A DNA stretch of 15,344 bases from Deltaproteobacteria bacterium (GTDB taxonomy: Bacteria; Desulfobacterota; Syntrophia; Syntrophales; Smithellaceae): the NCBI GenBank assembly GCA_011046295.1, contig DSAV01000082.1:1-15344 (forward strand), given 5' to 3'. Position numbers and translations under genes: made by a program. This document shows positions 6,800-14,437 of this stretch, piece by piece. The notes under the pieces were generated by a model, which saw only the letters and a program-made list of their open reading frames with translations, did not search any database and was not told where the DNA came from. The number at the start of each line of letters is the position of its first letter. Position 1 is the stretch's first letter.

Positions 6800-7405
6800 T
6801 TGGAAATATCGTCGGCAATGGTGAAAGAGTTAAGGGATAAGACGGGTACCGGAATGATGGACTGTAAAGAAGCATTGGTTGCGGCAGGAGGAGATTTTGA
6901 AAAAGCGATTGATATCTTGAGAAAAAAAGGATTGTCTGCGGCAACAAAAAGATCATCAAAAGCGGCCAAGGATGGCGCTATAGCCTCATATATACACATG
7001 GGAGGAAAAATCGGTGTAATGGTAGAAGTAAACTGTGAGACTGATTTTGTAGCAAAGACTGAAAATTTTATAACTATGGCCAGGGATATAGCAATGCATA
7101 TTGCTGCGTCTAATCCGCTTTATTTGCGACCGGAAGATATTCCCGAAAAAGCGCTGGAACGAGAAAAGGAAATATATCGCAGCCAGTTGAGCGAAGAAAA
7201 GAAACCTGAAAAAATATGGGATAAAATAATAGAGGGTAAGCTCAATAAATATTATGAGGATGTGTGCCTAGTAAATCAGAAATTCATAAAGGATACAGAC
7301 ATTACAGTTGATGCACTTGTAAAGAACATGATCGCGAAAACAGGAGAAAATATAATAATCAGAAGATTTGCCAGGTTTCAGTTAGGAGAGGAAATTAAAA
7401 GCTGA
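6800..7405 (+). CDS. tsf: Elongation factor Ts
   Basis: A 201-residue guanine-nucleotide exchange factor for EF-Tu. It has the N-terminal UBA-like domain with the first EF-Ts signature (LRDKTGTGMMDCKEAL, 11-26). The second signature (GVMVEVNCETDFVA, 72-85) contains the TDFV loop that disturbs the EF-Tu magnesium site. It lacks the longer second core region of the 283-residue E. coli protein and belongs to the short form found in many bacteria. The start is TTG at 6800, with AAGGAGG (6785-6791) 8 bases upstream. It yields MEISSAMVKELR, matching the usual EF-Ts N-terminus. The first ATG (6818) would remove conserved residues and lies too far from the ribosome site. It follows rpsB by 45 bp. Confidence 0.96.
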   Translation: MEISSAMVKELRDKTGTGMMDCKEALVAAGGDFEKAIDILRKKGLSAATKRSSKAAKDGAIASYIHMGGKIGVMVEVNCETDFVAKTENFITMARDIAMHIAASNPLYLRPEDIPEKALEREKEIYRSQLSEEKKPEKIWDKIIEGKLNKYYEDVCLVNQKFIKDTDITVDALVKNMIAKTGENIIIRRFARFQLGEEIKS

Positions 7406-7410
7406 ATAAG

Positions 7411-8139
7411 ATGCCCAAAGAAAAAGAAAAACCTTTATATAAAAGAATTTTGTTGAAATTAAGCGGCGAATCTCTTTTGGGCAACCGGGCCTTTGGAATT
7501 GACTCAGGCGTGGCTAAATTTATTGCTCAGGAAATTAAATCAGTTTCCGATTTGAAGGTTCAGATAGGTATAGTTGTAGGTGGCGGCAACATTTTTCGCG
7601 GAATAGAAGGAGATGCCAACGGAATTGAAAGAACTTCCGCGGATTACATGGGAATGCTTGCCACAGTAATTAACAGCTTGGCCCTGCAGAGCGTTCTGGA
7701 AGCGCATGGTTTATCTACGCGAGTTCAATCGGCTATTTCAATGCATGAAGTGGCTGAGCCTTTTATTCAGAGGAAAGCCCTGCGCCACCTGGAGAAAGGG
7801 AGAATAGTCATATTCGCAGGTGGCACGGGAAATCCGTATTTTACGACAGATACCGCGGCCGCATTGAGGGCGATGGAAATACGTGCCGGATTGATTATGA
7901 AAGCCACCAAAGTTAACGGAGTGTATGACAGTGATCCCGTAAAAAACAAAACAGCAAAAATGTATAAAAAAATAAGCTATATTGAAGTATTAACTAACAA
8001 CCTTAAAGTAATGGATGCAACAGCAATATCACTATGTCGTGACAATTTAATGCCGATCATTGTTTTTAATTTACAAAAAAAGGGCAGTATTAGAAGGGCA
8101 ATATGCGGTAAAAAAATTGGGACTTACGTAGGAGAATGA
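7411..8139 (+). CDS. pyrH: Uridylate kinase (UMP kinase) PyrH
   Basis: A 242-residue hexameric kinase of the amino-acid-kinase fold that phosphorylates UMP to UDP with ATP in pyrimidine nucleotide synthesis. Visible motifs are LLKLSGES (14-21) with the phosphate-binding lysine K16, VVGGGN (55-60), the UMP/acceptor region FAGGTGNPYFTTDTAA (135-150) and the nucleotide-binding KATKVNGVYDSDP (164-176). The length is standard. It starts 5 bases after the tsf stop. The nearest purine-rich ribosome site (AGGAG, 7384-7388) is rather far away, so translational coupling to tsf is likely. Bacterial UMP kinases are commonly controlled by UTP and GTP, which is family knowledge rather than anything visible here. 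Confidence 0.97.
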   Translation: MPKEKEKPLYKRILLKLSGESLLGNRAFGIDSGVAKFIAQEIKSVSDLKVQIGIVVGGGNIFRGIEGDANGIERTSADYMGMLATVINSLALQSVLEAHGLSTRVQSAISMHEVAEPFIQRKALRHLEKGRIVIFAGGTGNPYFTTDTAAALRAMEIRAGLIMKATKVNGVYDSDPVKNKTAKMYKKISYIEVLTNNLKVMDATAISLCRDNLMPIIVFNLQKKGSIRRAICGKKIGTYVGE

Positions 8140-8140
8140 T

Positions 8141-8698
8141 ATGAAAGAAGAAATACTTAAGAAGATAAAAGAAGAAATGGATAAAACAATTTCAGCAATG
8201 GAGAAGTCTTTGGGCAGAGTAAGAACAGGAAGGGCATCTGCGGCTTTACTGGATGGAATTAAAGTTGATTACTACGGAACGGCTACGCCCATATCACAGG
8301 CGGCAACTATCTCCGTTCCGGAAAGCAGGCTTCTGGTCATAACTCCATGGGATCCTACGATAATAGGGGATATTGAAAAAGCTATTCAAAAATCTGATCT
8401 GGGGTTAATGCCTGCTAACGACGGCAAAATAATAAGGCTTCCCATACCGCAGCTTACGGAGGAAAGACGTAAGGAACTGGTAAAAATAGTAAAGAAAATG
8501 GCCGAAGAAGGAAAAATTAAGTTGCGTAATTCCCGCCGTGATGCAAATGATGAGCTGAAAGGCCTCAAGAAAAAAAGCAATATGGCGGAAGATGAGGTAT
8601 TCGGCGCTCAAGAAGAAGTTCAAAAAATAACTGATCAGTACATAGAGAAAATTGATAAAATAATCGAGAATAAAGAAAAAGAAATAATGGAACTGTAA
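8141..8698 (+). CDS. frr: Ribosome recycling factor
   Basis: A 185-residue protein that, with EF-G, splits post-termination ribosomes. It has the two-domain RRF pattern: helical RVRTGRAS (26-33) at the start, the beta-rich domain with YYGTATPISQAATISVPE (44-61, inter-domain hinge region), then IRLPIPQLTEERRKEL (98-113) and the tRNA-mimic helix residues LRNSRRDAND (128-137). Length and order match the family, and no key residue is missing. The ATG lies one base after the pyrH stop. GGAGAA in the last pyrH codons serves as the ribosome site, so the two genes are coupled. An intrinsic terminator follows 24 bp after the stop and closes the rpsB-tsf-pyrH-frr unit. Confidence 0.97.
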   Translation: MKEEILKKIKEEMDKTISAMEKSLGRVRTGRASAALLDGIKVDYYGTATPISQAATISVPESRLLVITPWDPTIIGDIEKAIQKSDLGLMPANDGKIIRLPIPQLTEERRKELVKIVKKMAEEGKIKLRNSRRDANDELKGLKKKSNMAEDEVFGAQEEVQKITDQYIEKIDKIIENKEKEIMEL

Positions 8699-8722
8699 AA
8701 ATGGAAAATTTGTAAGTCAGTG

Positions 8723-8758
8723 AATGGGGAGTCTTGAGAACTCCCCATTTGTTTTTTT
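8723..8758 (+). terminator. Strong intrinsic terminator after frr
   Basis: AATGGGGAGT (8723-8732) and ACTCCCCATT (8740-8749) form a perfect 10-bp stem around a 7-base loop, followed by TTT-G-TTTTTTT through 8758. It separates the rpsB-frr transcript from uppS, which then needs its own promoter in 8759-8824 or readthrough. I see no convincing promoter pair in that AT-rich gap. Confidence 0.88.
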
Positions 8759-8824
8759 GGCAATAATCAATAATATTATGAAAGAAATTTTATTTTTACA
8801 AGAAATAAGAGGATAAAGAATTAG

Positions 8825-9559
8825 TTGAATCAAATTGATTCAGATAACTTGCCCAGACATATAGCGATAATAATGGACGGAAACGGCAGGTGGGCAAAAA
8901 AGCATATGGTCGGCCGTATTAGGGGCCATAAAAAGGGGGCTCAGGCTGTGCGTGCCACGGTGCGAGCTTGCCGGAAGTTAGGAATAGAATACCTTACATT
9001 GTTTGCTTTTTCCGTGGAAAATTGGAATCGTCCGGAACAAGAGGTTAAAGCATTGATGTCCTTGCTTGATCAGTATTTAACGGATCAGACAAAAGAATTA
9101 AAAAAACAGGGAATAAAACTTAAAACAATAGGAGAATTGAAACTATTAAATTCTTCCATTAGAGAAAAAATAAGAAAAGCTAAAGAGGCAACAAAGAATA
9201 ACAATAAAATGATTGTCAATATGGCTTTGAGCTACGGGGGAAGGGACGAGATCGTCCACGCAGTAAAAAAAATAGCACAAAAAGTAAAAAATAATGAAAT
9301 TGATTCACGGCAAATTGACAAGGAAATGTTAAGCATGCATCTATATACGGCTGGAATGCCGGAACCGGACTTGTTGATTCGCACGAGCGGAGAATATCGC
9401 TTAAGTAATTTTTTGCTGTGGCAATTGGCATACACGGAGCTTTATTTTACGAACACGCTTTGGCCTGATTTTACAAAGGAAGATCTTCTCAAGGCAATTG
9501 CCAGTTACCAGAAAAGGGAACGAAGATACGGATTAACAAGTGAACAAATCACAAAATAA
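8825..9559 (+). CDS. uppS: Undecaprenyl diphosphate synthase (cis-prenyltransferase)
   Basis: A 244-residue enzyme that extends farnesyl diphosphate with isopentenyl units in cis geometry to make the lipid carrier for peptidoglycan and O-antigen. The catalytic region IAIIMDGNGRWA (13-24) contains D18, with LFAFSVENWNRP (59-70) downstream. RTSGEYRLSNFLLWQ (186-200) and AYTELYF (202-208) carry the conserved arginine, serine and glutamate that bind diphosphate and magnesium. An in-frame TAG directly precedes the TTG at 8825, so the protein cannot start earlier. The first in-frame ATG is already at the catalytic DGN motif. TTG with AGAGGA at 8808-8813 is therefore the supported start. It begins a tight uppS-cdsA-dxr-rseP-tsaB block. 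Confidence 0.95.
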   Translation: MNQIDSDNLPRHIAIIMDGNGRWAKKHMVGRIRGHKKGAQAVRATVRACRKLGIEYLTLFAFSVENWNRPEQEVKALMSLLDQYLTDQTKELKKQGIKLKTIGELKLLNSSIREKIRKAKEATKNNNKMIVNMALSYGGRDEIVHAVKKIAQKVKNNEIDSRQIDKEMLSMHLYTAGMPEPDLLIRTSGEYRLSNFLLWQLAYTELYFTNTLWPDFTKEDLLKAIASYQKRERRYGLTSEQITK

Positions 9560-9597
9560 TAAAGGAACAATTGCGGGGAGGGCTTAAAGCAAATCGT

Positions 9598-10407
9598 ATG
9601 GAAAGTACATTGCTGAAAAGGTGGATAACAGGAGTAATACTAGCGGCGGCAGTACTCATCATAATATTATTCTTTTCAATAAATGCGCTTGCGGCAGTCA
9701 TTATCCTTGTTTCTGTTGGCGGAATATGGGAATACAACAATATTGTTTTTGGCAAAGGAAATTATAAAGAAAAAATTGAAGGATTCATTTTCGCCTTTGT
9801 TATTCCCTTGATATTTTTGATTGGCGACGCCGATGCAGTAATAATGGCACTGTCACTTTCCGTTATGATCGTTTTTATTTTATTTCTTTGGAAAATATCA
9901 GAAAAAAAGTTTGATATCATAAATGTTATTAAGGTTATATTCGGCATTATATATATACCTTTTTTAGTTTCGCACTTTATTTTGCTGCGCAAAATACCCG
10001 ACGGGGAATTATGGATTATCTTTGTTTTAGTGCTGGCATTTATCGGAGACACAGCTGCGCTATATGTGGGGAAATATTTTGGCAAAAGAAAATTAATCCC
10101 CTTGGTAAGTCCGGGGAAAACAGTGGAAGGAACAATCGCGCTGGTTATCGGAAGCGTTGCCGGATGCCTGATATTCAAACTTCTTTTTTTGCCGCAAATA
10201 CCGCTATTTCATGTTGTAATAATATCTTTTTTCGGAAGTATAATTGGTCAATTAGGCGATCTTTTTGAATCAGCAATCAAGAGGAACTACGGACAGAAAG
10301 ACGCCGGTTTTCTTCTGCCCGGCCACGGGGGAGTCTTGGACAGACTGGATTGCTTGCTTTTAATAGCGCCTTTTGTATATTACTATCTTACTATTGTGAT
10401 TCGTTAA
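9598..10407 (+). CDS. cdsA: Phosphatidate cytidylyltransferase (CDP-diglyceride synthase)
   Basis: A polytopic inner-membrane enzyme that makes CDP-diacylglycerol from phosphatidic acid and CTP, the branch point for bacterial phospholipids. Counted from ATG 9598 it has 269 residues with several hydrophobic segments, starting at about 10-30 and continuing through most of the chain. The family signature is complete near the C-terminus (about 225-251): SAIKRN, then QKDAGFLLPGHGGVLDRLD, with the two conserved aspartates of the DRLD end. The start is uncertain. TTG at 9571 with AAGGA upstream would add nine polar residues. ATG 9598 gives the usual short N-terminus (LLKRWITG) but lies 15 bases from GGGGAGGG. 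The gene ends directly at the dxr ATG with no gap. Confidence 0.93.
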   Translation: MESTLLKRWITGVILAAAVLIIILFFSINALAAVIILVSVGGIWEYNNIVFGKGNYKEKIEGFIFAFVIPLIFLIGDADAVIMALSLSVMIVFILFLWKISEKKFDIINVIKVIFGIIYIPFLVSHFILLRKIPDGELWIIFVLVLAFIGDTAALYVGKYFGKRKLIPLVSPGKTVEGTIALVIGSVAGCLIFKLLFLPQIPLFHVVIISFFGSIIGQLGDLFESAIKRNYGQKDAGFLLPGHGGVLDRLDCLLLIAPFVYYYLTIVIR

Positions 10408-11574
10408 ATGAAGAAAATAGCATTATTAGGTTCTACCGGATCAATCGGTGTCAGCGCGTTGGATGTAATCGGCAATAATCCCGATAAGTTTAAAATAGTT
10501 GCTTTGGCAGCCGGTCAAAATATTAATTTAATAAAAGAGCAGGTAGAAAAATACCGTCCGCAAATAGTCGCATTAAAAGAAAGGAAGGATGCGTCTGATT
10601 TAGAGACTCAATTTAAAAATAAATACAAAGTCAGGATTGTTTACGGAGAAGACGGAATAAAGGAAATCGCTGCCAGGAAGGATACAGATACGGTAATATC
10701 CGCTATATCCGGTGCGGCAGGACTGATGCCGACTATAACGGCAATAGAAGCAGGAAAGGATATAGCGCTGGCGAATAAAGAAACAATGGTTGTGGCGGGT
10801 GACATTGTTAATAAAAAAGCGAAAAAATCCGGCAGTAAAATCATTCCCATTGATAGCGAGCACAGTGCCATATTTCAATGTTTGCAGGGGCGAAGAAGAA
10901 GTGAATTGAAAAGAATCATCCTCACTGCCTCAGGAGGGCCGTTTCTGAAATTTAAAAAAAATCAGCTAAAGTCGGTAAGGCCGCAACAGGCCCTAAAGCA
11001 TCCCAAGTGGAAAATGGGCAGAAAAATATCAATCGATTCGGCTACAATGATGAATAAAGGTCTGGAAGTAATTGAAGCCATGTGGCTTTTCGGAACAAAA
11101 ATCAATAATATCGAGATTTTAATACATCCGCAAAGCATTGTGCACTCAATGGTTGAATTTACAGATGGAAGTATCTTGGCACAAATGGGAATTCCTGATA
11201 TGAGAATACCAATTGCGTATGCGTTGAGTTATCCGGAAAGAATAAGCAATAATTTGCCGTCCTTGAATCTTTCAAAAGCGGGAAAACTGGAGTTTTATCT
11301 GCCGAATTTGGATAAATTTCCGTGCCTTAAGATTGCATACGAGGCTGGTTTAGCAGGGAAAACAACACCGGCCGTTTTAAACGCTGCTAACGAGGTGGCT
11401 GTAGAGGCGTATTTAAATAATATGATTAAATTCACGGATATATCTATTCTGATAGAGAATGTTTTGAGCATGCATAAGCCTTTGAGAAATCATACTCTTG
11501 AGGACATAGTTCAGGTTGACAGTTGGGCAAGAATGCAGGCGAAAAAGAACATAGAAAGGAAAAAGTATTGTTAG
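10408..11574 (+). CDS. dxr: 1-deoxy-D-xylulose 5-phosphate reductoisomerase
   Basis: A 388-residue enzyme that converts DXP to 2-C-methyl-D-erythritol 4-phosphate with NADPH, the committed step of the MEP isoprenoid pathway and the target of fosmidomycin. The nucleotide-binding loop is LLGSTGSIG (6-14). LANKET (121-126) follows. The metal ligands D149 and E151 lie in IDSEHSAIFQ, and the third lies in MNKGLE (E220). The flexible substrate loop contains HPKWKMGRKISIDSATM (198-214). The length is standard. The ATG directly follows the cdsA stop, so translation is probably coupled. Its last 7 bases overlap the rseP start. Being next to uppS makes sense, because this pathway supplies its isopentenyl substrate. 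Confidence 0.97.
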   Translation: MKKIALLGSTGSIGVSALDVIGNNPDKFKIVALAAGQNINLIKEQVEKYRPQIVALKERKDASDLETQFKNKYKVRIVYGEDGIKEIAARKDTDTVISAISGAAGLMPTITAIEAGKDIALANKETMVVAGDIVNKKAKKSGSKIIPIDSEHSAIFQCLQGRRRSELKRIILTASGGPFLKFKKNQLKSVRPQQALKHPKWKMGRKISIDSATMMNKGLEVIEAMWLFGTKINNIEILIHPQSIVHSMVEFTDGSILAQMGIPDMRIPIAYALSYPERISNNLPSLNLSKAGKLEFYLPNLDKFPCLKIAYEAGLAGKTTPAVLNAANEVAVEAYLNNMIKFTDISILIENVLSMHKPLRNHTLEDIVQVDSWARMQAKKNIERKKYC

Positions 11575-12665
11575 GCATATCGATTGTTTCCGTTATAATT
11601 TTGTTGGGAGTTTTGATTTTTTTCCATGAACTGGGTCATTTTCTGGCCGCACGTTTGTCCGGTGTTGGTGTCCTTAAGTTTTCCTTGGGCTTCGGTCCGA
11701 AAATCGTCGGGAAAAAGATAGGGCAAACCGAATATGTTATTTCGCTGATTCCCCTGGGAGGATACGTTAAGCTTTTAGGCGAAACGGAAAACGATAAACT
11801 TTCCGCGGACGAAGAAAAAAAGTCTTTTTCCAAACAACCTCCATGGAAGCGATTGATCATTGTCTTTGCCGGTCCTTTTTTCAATTTCTTGTTAGCGATT
11901 TTGATTTTTGCTTCAGTATATGTGTACGGTGTACCGGCTCTGAGCAATATTGTCGGAGGTGTGCAGGAGGATTCAGCAGCTTACGAGGCCGGTATCATCA
12001 GTGGCGATAAAATCATTTCCATCAATGACAAAAAAATTCTTTATTGGGATGACATCAGGCCGGTCATAACCCAAAGCGAAGGCGAGAAACTGGCAGTAAG
12101 GATCAAACGCGATGGTCAGGAAAAGGAATTATATATAACGGCTAAATTATCTAAAACACAGAACATCCTCGGTGAAGAAATATACGCATATCTTATCGGC
12201 ATTACCCCTTCCGATGAAATAGTTATCGAAAAAAGAAATATCTGGCAGGCTTCCATTATCGGCTTGGAAAAAACATGGCAGTTTTCCAAACTAACTTTGA
12301 CAGTTTTTGTGAAAATGATTAAAGGCGACGTGTCGCCGAGGAATTTAGGCGGACCGATATTTATAGCTCAGGCGGTGGGAGCGGTAGCCAAAGAAGGAAT
12401 AATTCCTTTTCTCTTTCTAATGGCGCTGATTTCGGTAAATCTCGCCATAATAAATCTATTTCCCATTCCCATTCTGGACGGCGGACACATTATGTTCACT
12501 CTTATTGAAATGGTTCGTCGTAAACCTCTTACCCAGAAATGGCAGGGTATATTTCAGCAAATAGGCTTTTTATTTCTGATCTTGTTGATGATATTTGTCA
12601 TTATGATTGATATTGAACGGCTGAATTTGAAATTCATTGATAAAGTAGTCGAGTTCTTTAAATAA
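11568..12665 (+). CDS. rseP: RseP-type site-2 intramembrane zinc metalloprotease
   Basis: A 365-residue membrane protease of the M50B family. It cuts transmembrane segments, classically anti-sigma factors or leftover signal peptides, after a first cut in the periplasm. Zinc ligands H20, E21 and H24 (HELGH) lie in the first membrane helix. The third ligand D304 lies in IPILDGGH. FAGPFFNF (100-107) is the conserved second-helix motif. One PDZ domain covers about 125-195, where E. coli RseP has two. At least four hydrophobic segments are visible. I chose TTG at 11568 because AAGGA (11556-11560) is 7 bases upstream and MLGISIVSVIILLGVLIF matches the family N-terminus. An upstream TTG at 11523 would add a charged stretch encoded inside dxr. 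The substrate here is unknown. Confidence 0.94.
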   Translation: MLGISIVSVIILLGVLIFFHELGHFLAARLSGVGVLKFSLGFGPKIVGKKIGQTEYVISLIPLGGYVKLLGETENDKLSADEEKKSFSKQPPWKRLIIVFAGPFFNFLLAILIFASVYVYGVPALSNIVGGVQEDSAAYEAGIISGDKIISINDKKILYWDDIRPVITQSEGEKLAVRIKRDGQEKELYITAKLSKTQNILGEEIYAYLIGITPSDEIVIEKRNIWQASIIGLEKTWQFSKLTLTVFVKMIKGDVSPRNLGGPIFIAQAVGAVAKEGIIPFLFLMALISVNLAIINLFPIPILDGGHIMFTLIEMVRRKPLTQKWQGIFQQIGFLFLILLMIFVIMIDIERLNLKFIDKVVEFFK

Positions 12666-12668
12666 GAT

Positions 12669-13358
12669 ATGCTTACTTTGGCTTTTGATACATCTGCAAA
12701 AACCGCTGCTGTAGCCCTGTTGAAAAATAAAGAAATCATATATGATAAAATCATCCGGACCCAGATGACTCATTCGGAAGTAATTTTACCACAGATAAAC
12801 GAGGCGATGGAAAAATCAGGGGTAAATATTTCCGAAGTAGATTTGTTTGCCTGCTCACTTGGCCCTGGTTCTTTTACCGGGCTGCGCGTGGCCGTGAGCA
12901 CGCTTAAAGGTATGATCTTAGCTTTATCAAAACCTGCGGTGGGAGTATCCTCACTTGCCGCGCTTGCCTTGAATATAATAAATACCGATAAATTAATATG
13001 TTCCGTGATTGACGCGGGCCGCGGTCAGGTTTACACATCATTATTCAATTATGATGATGCCGGTATTTTACAGCAAATAACCCCGGAACAGGCCGTTTGG
13101 CCGCAAAACGTTTTATCAAAAAATGTCAATGGAGATGTAGTATGTGTTGGTGACGGAGCTCTAAAATATGAAAATATAATTAAAGGCACTAATAAATCCG
13201 AGGTCATTATAGCTCAAAATAATATTATCAAAGCTTCATCCATCGGAATTTTGGGTTTGGAAAAATGCAGACGCAACGAATTGTTGAATCCGGATAATTG
13301 TGTGCCTGTTTATTTGCGCATTGCTGATGCAAAACCCATGAAAGTTGATACAATCTGA
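12669..13358 (+). CDS. tsaB: tRNA threonylcarbamoyladenosine biosynthesis protein TsaB
   Basis: A 229-residue ASKHA-fold protein (formerly YeaZ) that forms a heterodimer with TsaD. With TsaE and TsaC it makes t6A at position 37 of ANN-decoding tRNAs. TsaB is the non-catalytic scaffold paralogue of TsaD. Visible motifs are LAFDTSAKTAAVAL (4-17), HSEVILPQI (35-43) and the diagnostic GPGSFTGLRVAVSTLKGM (65-82). The iron-binding histidine pair of TsaD is absent, as expected for TsaB. The length fits. The ATG lies 3 bp after the rseP stop with no clear Shine-Dalgarno site, suggesting coupled translation. No tsaD, tsaE or rimI neighbour is visible. Confidence 0.93.
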   Translation: MLTLAFDTSAKTAAVALLKNKEIIYDKIIRTQMTHSEVILPQINEAMEKSGVNISEVDLFACSLGPGSFTGLRVAVSTLKGMILALSKPAVGVSSLAALALNIINTDKLICSVIDAGRGQVYTSLFNYDDAGILQQITPEQAVWPQNVLSKNVNGDVVCVGDGALKYENIIKGTNKSEVIIAQNNIIKASSIGILGLEKCRRNELLNPDNCVPVYLRIADAKPMKVDTI

Positions 13359-13399
13359 CAAATATTTATTAAAACGCAAGATATTGTAAATAAGAGAAT

Positions 13400-14437
13400 A
13401 TGCGTCAAATAGTTCTGAATAAGAATATAATATTTAAAAAATGTACAAGCAGCCAAAATTCTAAAATTGAAGCGCTCAGGTCGGTTATACGGGAAATGCG
13501 CGTGCCATTCGGGAGGGGCGATACCGTAGGCATTAAATTACACTGGGTAGAAAGAGGCAATAAAAATTATCTGCCGCCGATATATGCCAAGGAAATTGTG
13601 GCATGGTTAAAAAGTATGGGCATAAAGCCGTTTGTTTTCGATACGACCGTATTGTATTCGGGCGGCAGGCGTGATGCCAGCCAGTCAATAATTACCGCCA
13701 GGCAACATAAGTACAGCGAAGAATATCTGGACTGTCCCGTGAAAATAGGGGATGGAGCTGACGGCAAAGAAGTTGTAGATTTGTCTGCCGGGTATAAACA
13801 CTTTACAAACGTTCAGGTAGGCGCAATTATTCATCAGGCGGATGGATTTGTAATATTTTCTCACTTCAAGGGTCACATGGAAACGGGATTTGGCGCGTCA
13901 ATCAAGAATATTTCCATGGGTTTCGCGTCCCGAGCGCAAAAACAGCGGATGCACGCAGACGCCAAACCAAGCTTAAAAAAGAAAAAATGCATTATGTGCG
14001 GCGAATGTGTCCGGGTTTGTCCTGTCAGCGCGGCAAGCATGCCGGAAGACGAATATCCGATTTACGATTTGGGGAAATGCGTCGGTTGCGCGCAATGTAT
14101 AGCAATGTGCCACGAGATGGCGCTGAAAATTATCTGGGATACTGATGTCGAAATATTTCAGGAAAAACTTATAGAAACGGCCGCCGCTGTCTGGAGGATT
14201 ATTCAGAAAAAATCTATTGTTATTAATGCCTTACTGAATATAGTATCTGATTGTGATTGTCTGCCGGGAAATCATAAAGTCATATCGCCGGATAAAGGAT
14301 TCATCGGTTCTTATCATCCGGTATCTGCAGATGCTGCTGCGGTGGAAATTGTCGGTTCAGGAATCATTGATAAAACTCATCGCGACATTCCATGGCCAAG
14401 GCAATTCAGCTATGCCCGGGAGATAGGATTCGAATAA
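13400..14437 (+). CDS. DUF362 protein with inserted two-cluster ferredoxin domain
   Basis: A 345-residue protein with a split DUF362 domain around a bacterial ferredoxin-like insert. The first cluster motif is CIMCGECVRVCP (C197, C200, C203, C207). The second is CVGCAQCIAMC (C227, C230, C233, C237). All eight ligands for two 4Fe-4S clusters are present. HFKGHMETGFGASIKNISMG (155-174) and a DCDC motif with a following PV.AD stretch are typical of DUF362. The biochemical function of this family is not established. An electron-transfer or Fe-S-linked redox role is only inference. There is no signal peptide, so it is probably cytoplasmic. AAGAGA precedes the ATG by a few bases. It lies 41 bp after tsaB and overlaps the following gene by 46 bp. 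Confidence 0.88.
   Translation: MRQIVLNKNIIFKKCTSSQNSKIEALRSVIREMRVPFGRGDTVGIKLHWVERGNKNYLPPIYAKEIVAWLKSMGIKPFVFDTTVLYSGGRRDASQSIITARQHKYSEEYLDCPVKIGDGADGKEVVDLSAGYKHFTNVQVGAIIHQADGFVIFSHFKGHMETGFGASIKNISMGFASRAQKQRMHADAKPSLKKKKCIMCGECVRVCPVSAASMPEDEYPIYDLGKCVGCAQCIAMCHEMALKIIWDTDVEIFQEKLIETAAAVWRIIQKKSIVINALLNIVSDCDCLPGNHKVISPDKGFIGSYHPVSADAAAVEIVGSGIIDKTHRDIPWPRQFSYAREIGFE

Noticed and set aside
8757..8779. TTGGCA plus TATTAT as a uppS promoter
   Set aside because: The spacing is only 11 bases, and the -35 overlaps the terminator T run, so it is not credible.
9762..10178. 138-residue minus-strand open frame opposite cdsA
   Set aside because: It mirrors the hydrophobic codons of cdsA, and its low-complexity composition indicates a shadow frame.
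11523..11567. Upstream TTG start of rseP inside dxr
   Set aside because: It adds a charged 15-residue stretch before the first membrane helix. The TTG at 11568 has a better ribosome site and matches the family.
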